From NCBI GenBank assembly GCA_021842465.1, contig JAKBZN010000009.1:1-64000 (forward strand): 64,000 nt of DNA, in the 5' to 3' direction. A model generated the notes under the pieces. It was not told the DNA's origin. It worked only from the letters and a program-made list of their open reading frames with translations, and ran no database searches. Below are positions 25,202 to 35,461 of the stretch, one piece after another. Numbering within the stretch: the first letter of the stretch is position 1; each line of letters begins with the position of its first letter. The position numbers were made by a program, and so were the translations under genes. Source of the stretch: Pseudomonadota bacterium (GTDB taxonomy: Bacteria > Pseudomonadota > Gammaproteobacteria > Burkholderiales > Burkholderiaceae_F).

Positions 25202-27520
25202 ATGGCAGAACAACCGGATCTTTTTGCGGCTCCGCCTTCCGAAACGCCGGAAGGCCTGAGCCTCGCGCACTTTGCCCAGCGGGCCTACCTCGACTACGCC
25301 GTCTCGGTGGTCAAGGGGCGCGCCCTGCCCGACGTCGCCGACGGCATGAAGCCGGTGCAGCGGCGCATCCTGTACGCGATGGACGCGATGGGCCTCGTTC
25401 CCGGCGGCAAGCACGTCAAGTCGGCGCGCGTCGTCGGCGACGTGATCGGCAAATATCACCCGCATGGCGATCAGGCCGCCTACGACGCGCTGGTGCGCAT
25501 GGCGCAGGATTTTTCGCTGCGGTATCCGCTGATCGACGGGCAGGGCAATTTCGGTAGCCGCGACGACGATCCCGCCGCGGCGATGCGCTATACCGAAGCG
25601 CGCCTGACGCCCATCGCCCGCGCGCTGCTCGATGAACTCGGCCAGGGGACCACGGAGTTTCTCGCCAACTACGACGGCAGCCAGGAGGAGCCGCGGCTGT
25701 TGCCGGCACGGTTGCCGATGGTGCTGCTGAACGGCGCGGCGGGAATCGCCGTCGGAATGGCGACCGAGATTCCGCCGCACAACCTGCGCGAGATCGTTGC
25801 CGCGGCCCAGGCGTTGCTGAAGGATCCGGGCCTGGGTCTCGACGCGGTGCTCGAATCCGTCCGGGGACCGGACTTTCCCGGCGGCGGACAGCTCATTTCG
25901 GACCCGGCGGAGATCCGCGCGGCGTACGAGACCGGGCGCGGCAGCCTCAAGATGCGGGCCCGCTGGCGGTTCGAGGAACTGGCCCGGGGGCAGTGGCAGC
26001 TCGTCGTGACCGAATTGCCGCCGGGAACCTCGGCGCGGCGAGTGCAGGAAGAGGTCGAGGAACTGATCAATCCCAAGGTTCGGGCCGGGCGCAAGTCGCT
26101 CACCCCGGAGCAGCAGCAGACGCGCCAAGTGGTGCTGGCGGTGCTCGACCGCATGCGCGATGAATCCAGCCGCGATGCGGCGGTCCGGCTGGTGTTCGAG
26201 CCGCGCACCGCCAAGGTCGACCGGCAGGAACTCGTCAATACCCTGCTGGCGCACACCAGCCTGGAGATCAACGCCCCGGTCAACCTCGTGATGATCGGGC
26301 GCGACGGACGCCCGCGGCAGAAACCGCTGCTCGAGATCCTGCGCGAGTGGCTGGCGTTCCGGGTCGAGACGGTGCGGCGGCGCAGCCGCCACCGGCTGGA
26401 TCGGGTCCTGGACCGCGTCCACGTGCTCGAGGGGCGGCAGGCCGTGCTGCTGCGGATCGAGGAGGTGATCCGGGTGATTCGCAACTCCGATGAACCCAAG
26501 GCCGACCTGATCGCCGCGTTCGGGCTTTCCGATCGGCAAGCGGAGGACATTCTCGAAATGCGACTGCGCCAGCTGGCGCGCCTGGAAGGAATCCGCCTGG
26601 AGCGGGAGCTGGGCGAGCTGCGCGAGGAGGAGGCGTCGCTGCGCAAGCTGCTCGATTCCGATGCCGCGCTCAAGCGTCAGGTCGGCCGCGAACTGGACGA
26701 GGATGCGCGCCGTTTCGGCGATGCGCGACGCACCCTGGTGGAGGAGGCGGCGCGCGCGACCGTCGAGGCCAAGGTGCTGGACGAGGCGGTGACGGTGATC
26801 GTTTCGCAGCAGGGATACGTGCGCGCACGGAGCGGACACGGGCACGATGCGGGGCAGTTCGGCTTCAAGGCGGGTGACGCCCTCTATGGAGCCTTCGCGT
26901 GCCGTACGGTCGATCACCTGGTGGCGATCGGATCGAACGGACGCTGCTACACCATTCCGGTCGCCAATCTGCCTTCGGCGCGCGGCGACGGCTTGCCGGC
27001 GACGGCGATGATCGAGCTGGAAGCCGGGACGCGCCTGGTCGGCTACGTCGCGGGCGCCGCGGCGACGCCGCTGGTGCTGGCCACCAGCGCGGGTATGGGG
27101 TTCGCCTGCCAGATCGGCGATCTGTTGAGCCGGCAGAAGGCCGGCAAGCAGTTCCTCAATTTGGACGAAGGGGCGGAACCGCTGCGGCCGGCGATTGTCG
27201 ACCCGGCGACGCATGATCGGATCGCCTGCGCGTCGGAACACGGACGCCTGCTGGTGTTCCCCGCGGCGGAAATCAAGGCGCAGCCCGGCGGCGGACGCGG
27301 CGTCCGGCTCATGGGCCTCGACGCGGGCGAGAAAATGGTCGGCGCGGTCAGCTGTTCGGCAGCGGGGATCGCGGTTTCCGGCGTCGCCGTGCGGTCCGCC
27401 AAGGCCGTGGATGCGGTGGTGGCCGGTCGGGGTCTGGCCGACTACGCGGGCAGCCGGGCGCGCAAGGGGTCGGCGCTCAGTCCCCGGATGACGGTGACCG
27501 GCATCCGCCCCGCCGCGTGA
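25202..27520 (+). CDS. parC: DNA topoisomerase IV subunit A
   Basis: 772 aa. The winged-helix core has [20 protein letters not shown] and [15 protein letters not shown]. The quinolone-determining segment reads [17 protein letters not shown], and the catalytic Tyr lies in [14 protein letters not shown] coiled-coil gate (about 440-500) and a shortened C-terminal beta-propeller without a GyrA box identify it as ParC. Partner of ParE. Confidence 0.96.
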   Translation: MAEQPDLFAAPPSETPEGLSLAHFAQRAYLDYAVSVVKGRALPDVADGMKPVQRRILYAMDAMGLVPGGKHVKSARVVGDVIGKYHPHGDQAAYDALVRMAQDFSLRYPLIDGQGNFGSRDDDPAAAMRYTEARLTPIARALLDELGQGTTEFLANYDGSQEEPRLLPARLPMVLLNGAAGIAVGMATEIPPHNLREIVAAAQALLKDPGLGLDAVLESVRGPDFPGGGQLISDPAEIRAAYETGRGSLKMRARWRFEELARGQWQLVVTELPPGTSARRVQEEVEELINPKVRAGRKSLTPEQQQTRQVVLAVLDRMRDESSRDAAVRLVFEPRTAKVDRQELVNTLLAHTSLEINAPVNLVMIGRDGRPRQKPLLEILREWLAFRVETVRRRSRHRLDRVLDRVHVLEGRQAVLLRIEEVIRVIRNSDEPKADLIAAFGLSDRQAEDILEMRLRQLARLEGIRLERELGELREEEASLRKLLDSDAALKRQVGRELDEDARRFGDARRTLVEEAARATVEAKVLDEAVTVIVSQQGYVRARSGHGHDAGQFGFKAGDALYGAFACRTVDHLVAIGSNGRCYTIPVANLPSARGDGLPATAMIELEAGTRLVGYVAGAAATPLVLATSAGMGFACQIGDLLSRQKAGKQFLNLDEGAEPLRPAIVDPATHDRIACASEHGRLLVFPAAEIKAQPGGGRGVRLMGLDAGEKMVGAVSCSAAGIAVSGVAVRSAKAVDAVVAGRGLADYAGSRARKGSALSPRMTVTGIRPAA

Positions 27521-27542
27521 TCCAGGGCAGGATGTTCCCCCT

Positions 27543-27558
27543 CTCCCGCGTGCGGGAG
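27543..27558. repeat. CTCCCGC/GCGGGAG hairpin after parC
   Basis: A short GC-rich hairpin starting 23 bp after the parC stop, with CCCC upstream and GGGGG downstream that could extend it. Possible terminator for the parE-parC transcript, but no T-run follows. Same family as the hairpins near 2.9, 39.5 and 46.7 kb. Confidence 0.5.
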
Positions 27559-27580
27559 CGTGCGGGGGTGCACGTGCTCG

Positions 27581-27608
27581 CTTGAATTTTTCGTCCGCGT
27601 CCCCATCT
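27581..27608 (+). promoter_or_regulatory. Sigma-32 heat-shock promoter of htpG
   Basis: CTTGAA (27581-27586) and CCCCATCT (27601-27608) are 14 bp apart, a near-perfect match to the heat-shock sigma consensus (CTTGAAA, 13-15 bp, CCCCATNT). The htpG start is 35 bp downstream. Confidence 0.88.
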
Positions 27609-27643
27609 CGTTCGCGGGTCTTTTTTTGTCACCAGGAATTGCC

Positions 27644-29569
27644 ATGAACCAAGAACAGACGACCGCATCGAGCCCGACCCCGCGCCAGACACTCGGATTC
27701 CAGGCCGAGGTCAAGCAGCTGTTGCACCTGATGATCCATTCGCTCTACAGCAATCGCGAGATCTTCCTGCGCGAGCTGGTGAGCAATGCCTCCGACGCCT
27801 GCGACCGCCTGCGCTTCGAGGCGATCGCCGATCCCGCCCTGCTTCCGGCCGGGGAGGAACTCGCGATCGAGGTCCGCTACGACAAGGATGCGAAGACCAT
27901 CACCATCTCCGACAATGGCATCGGCATGTCGCGCGCCGAGATGATCGAGCACCTCGGTACGATCGCCAAGAGCGGTACGCGCGAATTCTTTTCGCAGTTG
28001 ACCGGGGATCAGCGCAAGGATGCCCAGCTCATCGGCCAGTTCGGCGTGGGCTTCTATTCCGCGTTCATCGTCGCGGACAAGGTGCGCGTGATTTCGCGGC
28101 GCGCGGGCGCGGCGGACGCGGCATGCTGGGAGTCCGACGGTGGCGGCGAGTTCACGATCGAGCCGGCGGAGCGCGCGCGCCGCGGGACCGACATCATCCT
28201 GCACTGCCGCGAGGGCAACGAGGACCTGCTGTCGAGCTGGAAGCTCAAATCCATTCTGACGCGGTACTCCGACCACATCGCGACGCCGATCCGCATGGTC
28301 AAGGAGGAATGGGACAAGGACGCCAACGAGCTGCGCGCCACCGCGGAGATGGAGACCGTCAACCGCGCGTCGGCATTGTGGGCGCGCGCCAAGTCGGACA
28401 TCACCGACGAGCAGTACAAGGAGTTCTACAAGCACGTCGCCCACGATTTTTCCGATCCGCTGGCATGGACCCACAACCGCGTCGAGGGTCGTAACGAGTA
28501 CGTGCAACTGCTCTATGTTCCGTCGAAGGCTCCCTTCGACCTGTGGGATCGCAAGCACACCCACGGCCTCAAGCTGTACGTCAAGCGCGTGTTCATCATG
28601 GATGACGCGGAACAGTTGCTGCCGGCCTATCTGCGCTTCGTCCGCGGCGTCGTCGACTCGAGCGACCTGCCGCTCAACGTCTCGCGCGAGATTCTGCAGG
28701 AAAGCCGCGACGTCAAGCTGATCCGCGAGGGTTGTACCAAGCGCGTGCTGTCGTTGCTCGAGGACCTGGCGCAGAACCGCGCCGACGACTACGCGAAGTT
28801 CTGGGCGGAGTTCGGCACGGTGCTGAAGGAGGGCATTGGTGAGGATTCCGCCAATGCCGAGCGCATCGCCAAGCTGCTGCGGTTTTCCTCCACGACGGCA
28901 TCCACCGCCGGCGACGGGACGACCTCGCTCGCCGACTACGTCGCCCGGATGAAGCCCGACCAGACGGAGATCTACTACGCCACCGGCGAGTCGCCGGCGG
29001 CCGCGCGCAACAGCCCGCACCTGGAGATCTTCCGCAAGAAGGGCGTCGAAGTGCTGCTGCTGACCGACCGCGTCGACGAATGGATGCTGTCCTTCCTGAC
29101 CGAGTTCGAGGGCAAGCCGCTGCGCTCGGTGGCAAAGGGCGACCTTGCGCTCGACGCCCTGGCCGACGCGCAGGAGAAGGAAGAAAAGCAGAAAGCCGAG
29201 GACGAGTTCAAGGACCTGGTCGCGCGGGTGAAGGAGGCCTTGGGCGAGCGCGTGTCCGAGGTGCGGATCACCATGCGCCTGACCGACTCCCCGGCCTGCG
29301 TGGTCGTCGACAAGGACGCGATGAGTGCCCACCTGCAGCGCATGCTCAAGGCCGCGGGGCAGCAGGTCGCGCCGCAGGCTCCGGTGCTTGAACTCAACCC
29401 GCACCACGCCCTGGTGCAGCGCTTGCAGGGAGAGGATGCGGCACATCTGGCGGACTGGGCGAACCTGCTGCTCGATCAGGCCGTCCTCGCGGAGGGCGGG
29501 CAGATCGAGGACCCTGCCGGATTCGTCAAACGCATGAACGCGCTGCTGCTGGAACGCGGCTCGATGTGA
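27644..29569 (+). CDS. htpG: Chaperone protein HtpG (Hsp90)
   Basis: 641 aa from ATG 27644. The N-terminal GHKL ATPase shows [49 protein letters not shown] and [17 protein letters not shown]. The middle domain carries [29 protein letters not shown] and [14 protein letters not shown]. Typical length. Cytosolic ATP-dependent chaperone, driven by the sigma-32 promoter just upstream. Its stop overlaps the next start (GTGA). Confidence 0.97.
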   Translation: MNQEQTTASSPTPRQTLGFQAEVKQLLHLMIHSLYSNREIFLRELVSNASDACDRLRFEAIADPALLPAGEELAIEVRYDKDAKTITISDNGIGMSRAEMIEHLGTIAKSGTREFFSQLTGDQRKDAQLIGQFGVGFYSAFIVADKVRVISRRAGAADAACWESDGGGEFTIEPAERARRGTDIILHCREGNEDLLSSWKLKSILTRYSDHIATPIRMVKEEWDKDANELRATAEMETVNRASALWARAKSDITDEQYKEFYKHVAHDFSDPLAWTHNRVEGRNEYVQLLYVPSKAPFDLWDRKHTHGLKLYVKRVFIMDDAEQLLPAYLRFVRGVVDSSDLPLNVSREILQESRDVKLIREGCTKRVLSLLEDLAQNRADDYAKFWAEFGTVLKEGIGEDSANAERIAKLLRFSSTTASTAGDGTTSLADYVARMKPDQTEIYYATGESPAAARNSPHLEIFRKKGVEVLLLTDRVDEWMLSFLTEFEGKPLRSVAKGDLALDALADAQEKEEKQKAEDEFKDLVARVKEALGERVSEVRITMRLTDSPACVVVDKDAMSAHLQRMLKAAGQQVAPQAPVLELNPHHALVQRLQGEDAAHLADWANLLLDQAVLAEGGQIEDPAGFVKRMNALLLERGSM

Positions 29570-30285
29570 TCACGTTCTCGGAAGCGAACGGGGTCCGCTA
29601 TCTGCATTTCGGTACGGAATGGGTGCAAGGCGCGATGCGGCTGTCGCACCCGTACCGCCTGGAGCTCGAATACCAGCGGCAGATGATGGCGCCGCTGGTG
29701 TTCGCGCCGCGGCCCCGTGCCGTTCTGCAGCTGGGGCTGGGCGCGGCGGCGCTGACCAAGTTCTGCCACCGTTACCTGCCGGATTCCCGTGTCACCGTGG
29801 TGGAAATCGATCCGGCGGTGGTCCTCGCCGCACGGCAGTGGTTCGCGCTGCCGCCGGACGATGCCCGCCTGCGCGTGGCGCGCGCCGACGGCCGGGCGTA
29901 TCTCGACCGCCACCCGGCAAGTGCCGACTGGCTGCAGGTCGATCTCTACGATGCGGGTGCGAAAGGCCCGGTGTACGACGACGCGCCCTTCTATGCCGCC
30001 TGCCGCGGGGCCTTGCGCGACGGCGGGGTGGCGGCGTTCAACCTGTTTGGACGGGGCCTGCGCCACAGCCTGCGGGCGCTCGATGAGGCATTTTCCGGGC
30101 GCTGGGTCCGCCTGCCGGCGACGGCCGAGGGCAACCATGTCGTCCTGGCATTCGCCGACGAATCCAGCTTGCCGGCGGCCGCGTTGGCGGCGGCGGCGCG
30201 GTCGGTGGAGGCGCGATTCGGTCTGCCGGCGCCGGCGTGGGTCGACGGCCTGCGGGGTCCGGATGACCGCGGCATGCCATATTGA
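29566..30285 (+). CDS. Spermidine-synthase-like methyltransferase-fold protein
   Basis: 239 aa from GTG 29566, overlapping the htpG stop by 4 nt. Rossmann SAM-binding region is visible: [35 protein letters not shown], then [10 protein letters not shown] and [19 protein letters not shown]. This places it in the SpeE-like group. Canonical polyamine synthases have GGGDG where this has GLGAA, and the putrescine-site residues are not evident, so true spermidine synthase activity is unlikely. Function unknown. Confidence 0.8.
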   Translation: MITFSEANGVRYLHFGTEWVQGAMRLSHPYRLELEYQRQMMAPLVFAPRPRAVLQLGLGAAALTKFCHRYLPDSRVTVVEIDPAVVLAARQWFALPPDDARLRVARADGRAYLDRHPASADWLQVDLYDAGAKGPVYDDAPFYAACRGALRDGGVAAFNLFGRGLRHSLRALDEAFSGRWVRLPATAEGNHVVLAFADESSLPAAALAAAARSVEARFGLPAPAWVDGLRGPDDRGMPY

Positions 30286-30311
30286 TGGGCGATCCCCTGT
30301 TTTTTCATTAT
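30282..30311 (+). promoter_or_regulatory. Possible promoter upstream of DUF1631 gene
   Basis: A TTGATG (30282-30287) and a CATTAT (30306-30311) with an 18-bp spacer lie in an unusually AT-rich 25-bp patch between two GC-rich genes. The match is moderate. Confidence 0.35.
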
Positions 30312-30351
30312 ATTTTCAGGTTTGCCGTCGCACACTACACGCTTCCTTGCC

Positions 30352-31926
30352 ATGGGCGGGCACCATGATGGCCCTCGCGAGCCAATGATTCAGAACGCCG
30401 ACTTGTCGCGGAACGCCGTCGGGGAAGGTTTCCCCGACGGCTACGCGGAGCATTCCCGGGATGTGCTGCGGGCTGCCGTGGCGGTCGCGTCCGGGCTGTC
30501 GGCGGCTTCGTTTTCCGGCATCGTCGATCGGGTTCGCGACATGATCTCCCTGGTCCGGGATTTCAACGTGAGCCTGCCCTGGGTGCGGGGATTGCTGGCG
30601 GCCAAGTCGGAGGCGCTGCGGGATGCCTATGTGCAGCGCTTGCGGGAGCGGCAGGACGCCGCGGTGGCAGGGCTGTTCTCCGGCAATCCGGACTTGCGGA
30701 CGCCGCACGGGTCAGCGATTCCGGGTCTGGTGGCGGGGGACGGGGTGGCGGACCGCATCGTCGATCGGGTGGCTGCCCGCATCGTGGGGCGCATGCGCAT
30801 CGCTGCCGAGGAGCCTTTGCGCGAGTTGCAGGCCATCGTCCGTTTTCTGTCGGGCTGCGAGGATCTCCCGGTTTCCGACAATCCCTTTGCGCCCGACGTG
30901 TTCGTCGGCGCCCTGATGCAGGCGGCGGTGGACGTCGGGCTGGCGCCGCAGGCCTGGGTCGCATTCCTGACCGTATTTGAACGGGATCTCGGTGCCGATG
31001 TCCGGCGTATCGAGCATGCCGTCCTTGAGCATTTTCGCCTCCAGGGGGTCGATCCGCGCCCGCAGGCGCGGCAGGACGCTCGGCAAGGCGCGCGGCAGGA
31101 CACATGGCAGGACCAGCGGGTGCGGTCCTGGATCGCATACTTGCGCCGCCGGACCGCGGCCGGCGACCTGCCGGTGGCGGATCCGCGGCGCGAGGGTACG
31201 GCCGGGCAGGAGGATCCCCCGGGCGAAGATCCGGCGCGCAGCGCCGATCCGGCCCGGGCGCGGCAATTCCTCGCGGCGCTGCGGGCGGGTGCGCGAGACG
31301 AGGCGGGGGCGCAGGCTCTTGCGGCGGACTTCCTTCCGAGCGAACCGCTGCTCGCCGCATTGGGCGAATTGCAGGCCCTTGGTCTGCAGGGGATCCGCGG
31401 CGTGACCTTCGCCGCGAGTGCTGCGGGATCAATCGAAACCTGGCGCGGACACCTAAGGGAACGGGCGGAACGGCCGGAAGAGCAGTGCATGATCGACATC
31501 GTGGCCATGCTGTTCGCCCATATCCGCCGTGCGGCCGAGATCCCGCCGGCGATCCAGGACCTGCTCGCACGGTTGCAGTTCCCGGTGCTCAAGGCGGCCT
31601 TGCTCGATTGCCGCTGGTTCGCGTCGAGCACCCACCCCGCGCGCCGTCTCATGGACCGCATCGCGCAGGTCGCGGTTTGCGGCCGTGCCGACGCGGTGGA
31701 GGGCGAGCCGTTTCGTTTCGAGGCCGAACGGCACGTGAACCGCATCGTGCGCGAATTCGACCGCGATGTCGGGCTTTACGAGCAGGCGCTCGCCGAGTTC
31801 GATCGATTCCTCACGGAGTCCGGGCGCACGTTCGAACGCCGGTCGGTCACCGAGCACGCGATCGCGCGCTTCGTCGCCGGCGCCGTGTTGCGGGTGACCC
31901 CGACTGCGCATCGGGAACCGGCGTAG
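30352..31926 (+). CDS. DUF1631 family protein
   Basis: About 524 aa from ATG 30352; TTG 30322 and ATG 30385 are alternatives and none has a good ribosome-binding site. The diagnostic DUF1631 C-terminal region is VAMLFAHIRR..IPPAIQDLLARLQFPVLKAALLDCRWF followed by HPARRLMDRIAQ. The protein is helical, soluble and Arg/Ala-rich, with a Gln/Arg/Asp low-complexity stretch (QARQDARQGARQDTWQDQ) near residues 230-250. Shorter than most family members known to me. Function unknown. Confidence 0.8.
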   Translation: MGGHHDGPREPMIQNADLSRNAVGEGFPDGYAEHSRDVLRAAVAVASGLSAASFSGIVDRVRDMISLVRDFNVSLPWVRGLLAAKSEALRDAYVQRLRERQDAAVAGLFSGNPDLRTPHGSAIPGLVAGDGVADRIVDRVAARIVGRMRIAAEEPLRELQAIVRFLSGCEDLPVSDNPFAPDVFVGALMQAAVDVGLAPQAWVAFLTVFERDLGADVRRIEHAVLEHFRLQGVDPRPQARQDARQGARQDTWQDQRVRSWIAYLRRRTAAGDLPVADPRREGTAGQEDPPGEDPARSADPARARQFLAALRAGARDEAGAQALAADFLPSEPLLAALGELQALGLQGIRGVTFAASAAGSIETWRGHLRERAERPEEQCMIDIVAMLFAHIRRAAEIPPAIQDLLARLQFPVLKAALLDCRWFASSTHPARRLMDRIAQVAVCGRADAVEGEPFRFEAERHVNRIVREFDRDVGLYEQALAEFDRFLTESGRTFERRSVTEHAIARFVAGAVLRVTPTAHREPA

Positions 31927-31972
31927 GCCGTTCCGATCCGGCGCGGGATCCCGATGCGTTCGTCGGTTGCGG

Positions 31973-32413
31973 TCAGGACGCCCGCCGCCGCAGGCATTCG
32001 AGCAGGGCGTCGTTGATTGCCATCGGATCTGCGGGAAGGGTGCCGCGCTGGGTCCGCCACACCACCTCACCGAGACACTCCATTGCGGCATGCGCGGCGG
32101 CATGCGCGTCGCCCGTGCGACGGCGCAGCTGTTCGAGCAGGGCGCGAATTCCCGGCGGCTGATCGATCGATTCCTGTTCCCGCAGCGTCAGGTGCATCGC
32201 AAGATGCAGGAAGGGGTTCTCGCGCCCCGCCTCCACGGGGAAATCCATTTCCAGCGCACGCGCCGCATCGGCGAGCAGCGCGTGGTACTCGGGATGATCC
32301 TGAATGCAGGCGATCGCCAGGCTTTCCAGCGGCGTCGCGATGTTGCCTTCGCAATGCTTGCGCCAGGCGTCGCAGAAAAACCGGCGGACTTCTTCGCGGG
32401 AGGGATTGAACAT
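31973..32413 (-). CDS. DUF1841 family protein
   Basis: 146 aa from ATG 32413, giving the family-typical start MFNPSREEVRRFFCDAWRKH. Conserved helical segments are ATPLESLAIACIQDHPEYHALL and NPFLHLAMHLTLREQESIDQPPGIR. Begins 4 bp after the nth stop and is the last gene of the leftward operon. No known function; adjacency to nth is common in betaproteobacteria. Confidence 0.88.
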   Translation of the reverse strand: MFNPSREEVRRFFCDAWRKHCEGNIATPLESLAIACIQDHPEYHALLADAARALEMDFPVEAGRENPFLHLAMHLTLREQESIDQPPGIRALLEQLRRRTGDAHAAAHAAMECLGEVVWRTQRGTLPADPMAINDALLECLRRRAS

Positions 32414-32417
32414 GTCG

Positions 32418-33059
32418 TTACTTCGGCGCCGGCGTCTTCGGCTCGTACTCGCATTGCGCGGCGACGATGCAGCGCCAGCATTCGGGCTTGCGCGCCTTGC
32501 ACACGTAGCGTCCATGCAGGATCAGCCAATGGTGGGCATGGTGGCGGTATTGCGCCGGCACCACGCGCAGCAGTCCTTCTTCGACCGCCCGCACGGTCTT
32601 CCCCGGCGCCAGGCCGGTACGATTGGCGACGCGGAAGCAGTGCGTGTCGACCGCGATCGTCGGTTCCCCGAAGGCGACGTTGAGGACCACGTTGGCGGTC
32701 TTGCGGCCCACGCCCGGCAGGGACTCCAGCGCGGCGCGATCCCGCGGCACCTGCCCGCCGTGCAGATCGAGGATCTGCCGGGAAAGAGCGACGACGTTGC
32801 GCGCCTTGGCGCGGTAGAGCCCGATCGTACGGATGTGGGCCGCCAGCGCCTCCTCGCCCAGGGCGGCGATCGCCGCGGGCGTGTTCGCGTGCGGGAACAG
32901 TCGCGCCGTCGCCGCGTTGACCGACTTGTCGGTCGCCTGCGCCGAGAGCACGACCGCGACGAGCAGCTCGAAGGGCGTGGAATAGTGCAGCTCGCTTTCG
33001 GGGTGCGGGTTGGCACGGGCGAACGCCGCGAACATCTCCCGGATCTTGCGCGGCGTCAT
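32418..33059 (-). CDS. nth: Endonuclease III
   Basis: A 213-aa DNA glycosylase/AP lyase for oxidised pyrimidines. The helix-hairpin-helix motif [13 protein letters not shown] contains the catalytic K120, and D138 lies in [11 protein letters not shown], both at the same positions as in E. coli. The C-terminal 4Fe-4S loop has the spacing C-x6-C-x2-C-x5-C ([17 protein letters not shown]). Overlaps the RnfB-like gene by 4 nt. Confidence 0.97.
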   Translation of the reverse strand: MTPRKIREMFAAFARANPHPESELHYSTPFELLVAVVLSAQATDKSVNAATARLFPHANTPAAIAALGEEALAAHIRTIGLYRAKARNVVALSRQILDLHGGQVPRDRAALESLPGVGRKTANVVLNVAFGEPTIAVDTHCFRVANRTGLAPGKTVRAVEEGLLRVVPAQYRHHAHHWLILHGRYVCKARKPECWRCIVAAQCEYEPKTPAPK

Positions 33060-33592
33060 CGGGCGGCCCGGCGCGCGCGCGCGCGTTCCATTGCCTGCCG
33101 CAGGATGTGGCGGCCCTGCCGGATCTCCTCCGCGCCGAGCGTTGCGCCTTCCTGTGCAGGCAGGCTCGCGGCCGCGGGCCTGCGTTTCGCCGGCTCCCGG
33201 CCTTCCCGCGCGATGCGTTGCGTTCGTGCCTGCGTCCGGGCGTCCGCGCGCAGCGCATCACCCCGCGTCCAGACGCGGGGAGGCTGCGTGGGCGTCAGCG
33301 CGATGCAGTCCATCGGACAGGGGGCCAGGCACAGGCCGCAGCCGGTGCATTCCGCCGCCAGCACGGTATGCATGCGCCGCGCAGTGCCGACGATCGCATC
33401 GACAGGGCATGCGCGGATGCAGAGCATGCAGCCGATGCAGCGCGGTTCGTCGATGCGGGCAAGCCCGAGGAAGCGATGCGCATGCCAGTCGGGTACGGCG
33501 GGGTCCACCGTGCGTCCGGTGATGGGCGCGGCCGCTGGCGCCGGGGGGGCGGGGCGGCACGGGGTCTCGTCGCCCGGTTCCCGAGCGCTCAA
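33056..33592 (-). CDS. RnfB/RsxB-like 2[4Fe-4S] ferredoxin without membrane anchor
   Basis: 178 aa. Two ferredoxin motifs ([16 protein letters not shown] and [16 protein letters not shown]) match the C-terminal half of RnfB. The N-terminal membrane helix and Fe-S domain of true RnfB are missing and replaced by a Pro/Ala linker. The C-terminal tail is long and Arg/Ala-rich. No other rnf/rsx subunit is nearby. In E. coli rsxABCDGE precedes nth, so the link to nth is retained while the complex is not. Possibly an electron donor to endonuclease III or another Fe-S protein. Confidence 0.85.
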   Translation of the reverse strand: MSAREPGDETPCRPAPPAPAAAPITGRTVDPAVPDWHAHRFLGLARIDEPRCIGCMLCIRACPVDAIVGTARRMHTVLAAECTGCGLCLAPCPMDCIALTPTQPPRVWTRGDALRADARTQARTQRIAREGREPAKRRPAAASLPAQEGATLGAEEIRQGRHILRQAMERARARRAAR

Positions 33593-34584
33593 GGCGTTTT
33601 CCCTGCCCGATCGATTTCCCGGGCGGTTTGCCGGTACAGGTCGTGGTGGGCGCCTCCGAGCGCCAACGCCCGCGCGATTGCCGCGCGCGCGCCGGCGATG
33701 CGATGTTGTGCCAGCAGCGATGCTGCCAGGTTGTTCCAGGCATCCGCCGCGGCCGGCTCCAGTGCGACCGCCCGCCGGAATGCCGTGACCGCGTCGGCCG
33801 GATCATCCATCTCGAAGGCGCTGTTGCCCAGACCCATCCACGCGGCGTAGCTCCGTGGCGCCCGCCGCGTGAGGGCGGCGTAGGCGCGGTGCGAGGCCCG
33901 CACGTCGACGCGCTCGAGCGCAGCCGCCGCGTCGAGGAGGGCGTCGAGGGACGGCGTGACGGGGAGCCGGCGCGGGTCGGTGGCGACCATCGCCCAGTCG
34001 CCGCTGCGGTCCCAGGTGTGCTCGAAGACCTCCATGAACATGCCTTCGTGCGGTTCCGGACCGGATCGCAGCCAGATGACGCCGGCCGGAACGTCATATC
34101 CGACGACCACAGAGTAATGCCAGACCGGATAGATCGCCAGCCCGAGGTTCTGCAGCACGATCACCGGATTGCCCGCATCGACTTCCCGCAGGACGGCGTC
34201 CAGACGGGGTGGGAGCTGCACCGCGAGCCGGCCCTGCCGCCGTGCCGCGGCGAGCATTTCCGGTGCAAACGAGCCATGGCGCCCGGGCGTGAACACCGAC
34301 GCGCGCACCGAATCGGGGGTGATCCGGGAACCGGTTGCGCCCAGGACCATCGCCAGTGCCGCCGGCCCGCACTGATCCTTTTCCTGGGCGTAGTACGGGA
34401 CGTGGTCGCCGAGGTCGTGTGCGGGATCGATCCCGAGCGTGTCGTGCGTCCCGCGCATCGACGCCCGGACCGCGTCCGTCTGCGGCGTGGCACAGGCGGC
34501 GACGAGCAGCGCCGTCGCGGTCAGTGCAAGCGCGCGCACGAACCGGACGGCATCTGCCGTCAACGGTCGGCCCGGGCGCGCCAT
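33589..34584 (-). CDS. PA2778-family cysteine peptidase with TPR tail
   Basis: 331 aa from ATG 34584; an upstream in-frame start at 34638 is less likely. A signal segment ([14 protein letters not shown]) with lipobox VAAC predicts a lipoprotein. The C39-like papain-fold domain has the Cys in [17 protein letters not shown] and the His in [12 protein letters not shown]. The C-terminal half has TPR-like helices ([31 protein letters not shown]). Starts 7 bp after the PA2779-like gene, its usual partner. Substrate unknown. Confidence 0.9.
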   Translation of the reverse strand: MARPGRPLTADAVRFVRALALTATALLVAACATPQTDAVRASMRGTHDTLGIDPAHDLGDHVPYYAQEKDQCGPAALAMVLGATGSRITPDSVRASVFTPGRHGSFAPEMLAAARRQGRLAVQLPPRLDAVLREVDAGNPVIVLQNLGLAIYPVWHYSVVVGYDVPAGVIWLRSGPEPHEGMFMEVFEHTWDRSGDWAMVATDPRRLPVTPSLDALLDAAAALERVDVRASHRAYAALTRRAPRSYAAWMGLGNSAFEMDDPADAVTAFRRAVALEPAAADAWNNLAASLLAQHRIAGARAAIARALALGGAHHDLYRQTAREIDRAGKTP

Positions 34585-34591
34585 TTCCCGC

Positions 34592-34978
34592 TCAATGATG
34601 AAGCGACCGGGTGAACGGAAATACCTTCGTGAGACCAAGGATGTCGGTGATCAGCAGGATCACGAACACGGCAAACAGGATCTCCAGCACGCCGCCGCCC
34701 GCCGGGAGCTGATCGATGCGCTGGGCGAAGTCCTGCGCTTCGTGATCGGTGAGTGCGTTGACGCGCGCCTGAACCTGCGCCGGATCGACGCCGTTGGCGA
34801 GCAGAACCTTGCGCACGTCCTGGCGTGCCAGCCAGGAGCGGATATGCTGCCGCGCCGAACTGTCGGCGTGCAGCACCTGTTCGGTGCCGACCAGCGCCGC
34901 TTGCGCGGGCAGCGGGATGCTCGCACCCAGCAGGCTCAGTGTAGCCACTGCCGCGACGGCCTTCTTGGAAAAATGCAT
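34592..34978 (-). CDS. PA2779-family membrane protein
   Basis: 128 aa with a cleavable signal (about 1-27, ending PLPAQA), a soluble stretch (QHIRSWLARQDVRKVLLANGVDPAQVQARVNALTDHEAQDF) and one C-terminal TM helix (LEILFAVFVILLITDILGL). A strong ribosome-binding site (AAGGAGGAGA) precedes ATG 34978. It is the constant partner of PA2778-type peptidases and may be its substrate or regulator (inference). Confidence 0.88.
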   Translation of the reverse strand: MHFSKKAVAAVATLSLLGASIPLPAQAALVGTEQVLHADSSARQHIRSWLARQDVRKVLLANGVDPAQVQARVNALTDHEAQDFAQRIDQLPAGGGVLEILFAVFVILLITDILGLTKVFPFTRSLHH

Positions 34979-35006
34979 CGTCTCCTCCTTCGGAAAAAGG
35001 ACCCGC

Positions 35007-35022
35007 GTCGGCTCGCGCCGAC
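35007..35022 (-). terminator. Hairpin after fdxA
   Basis: GTCGGC-TCGC-GCCGAC, a perfect 6-bp stem with a 4-nt loop. Read on the minus strand it lies 35 bp after the fdxA stop and is followed by TTTTT 8 nt later. Possible terminator or processing site between fdxA and the PA2779 gene. Confidence 0.4.
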
Positions 35023-35056
35023 CGTTCCGGAGCCTCTGGAATGCTCCCTGGACGCC

Positions 35057-35380
35057 TTAGCGTTTCAGGTACTGCAGTTTATCCTTCACATCCTTCCACT
35101 CGTCCGCATCCGGCGAGTGCGCCTTCATGCGCGTGATGGATGGCCACTTCTTCGCGAGTTCGGCGTTCATCGCCACGAACTGCTGCTGGTCGGCGGGCAC
35201 GTCCTCCTCGGCATAAATCGCGTTGACAGGGCACTCCGGAATGCAGACCGCGCAGTCGATGCACTCATCGGGGTCGATGGCGAGAAAATTCGGACCCTCG
35301 CGGAAGCAATCGACCGGGCAGACGTCGACGCAATCGGTGTACTTGCAGCGGATGCACGATTCGGTAACTACGTGAGTCAT
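35057..35380 (-). CDS. fdxA: Seven-iron ferredoxin FdxA
   Basis: 107 aa. The N-terminal clusters are [20 protein letters not shown] (3Fe-4S/4Fe-4S) and [16 protein letters not shown] (4Fe-4S). The C-terminal extension ([23 protein letters not shown]) is typical of the 107-residue proteobacterial 7Fe ferredoxin. Cytosolic low-potential electron carrier. Separate from the DUF3106 gene by 81 bp. Confidence 0.96.
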   Translation of the reverse strand: MTHVVTESCIRCKYTDCVDVCPVDCFREGPNFLAIDPDECIDCAVCIPECPVNAIYAEEDVPADQQQFVAMNAELAKKWPSITRMKAHSPDADEWKDVKDKLQYLKR

Positions 35381-35461
35381 CTGGCAACCTGATCGGGAAT
35401 AGGCCGAAAAACACGGCCGGAAAAAGGCAAAAGTGTACCGGATTTGCCGTAAGGACCCCAG

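Noticed and set aside
23702-27241. Very long antisense open frame opposite parE, the GGDEF/EAL gene and parC (similar ones opposite nuoG-nuoH and nuoK-nuoM)
   Set aside because: High GC third positions remove stop codons from antisense frames. The products are Arg/Asp/His-rich with no domains, and the sense genes are certain.
30322-30351. TTG start for the DUF1631 gene
   Set aside because: It would lie only a few bases after the expected transcription start and has no ribosome-binding site at proper spacing. ATG 30352 is preferred, with low certainty.
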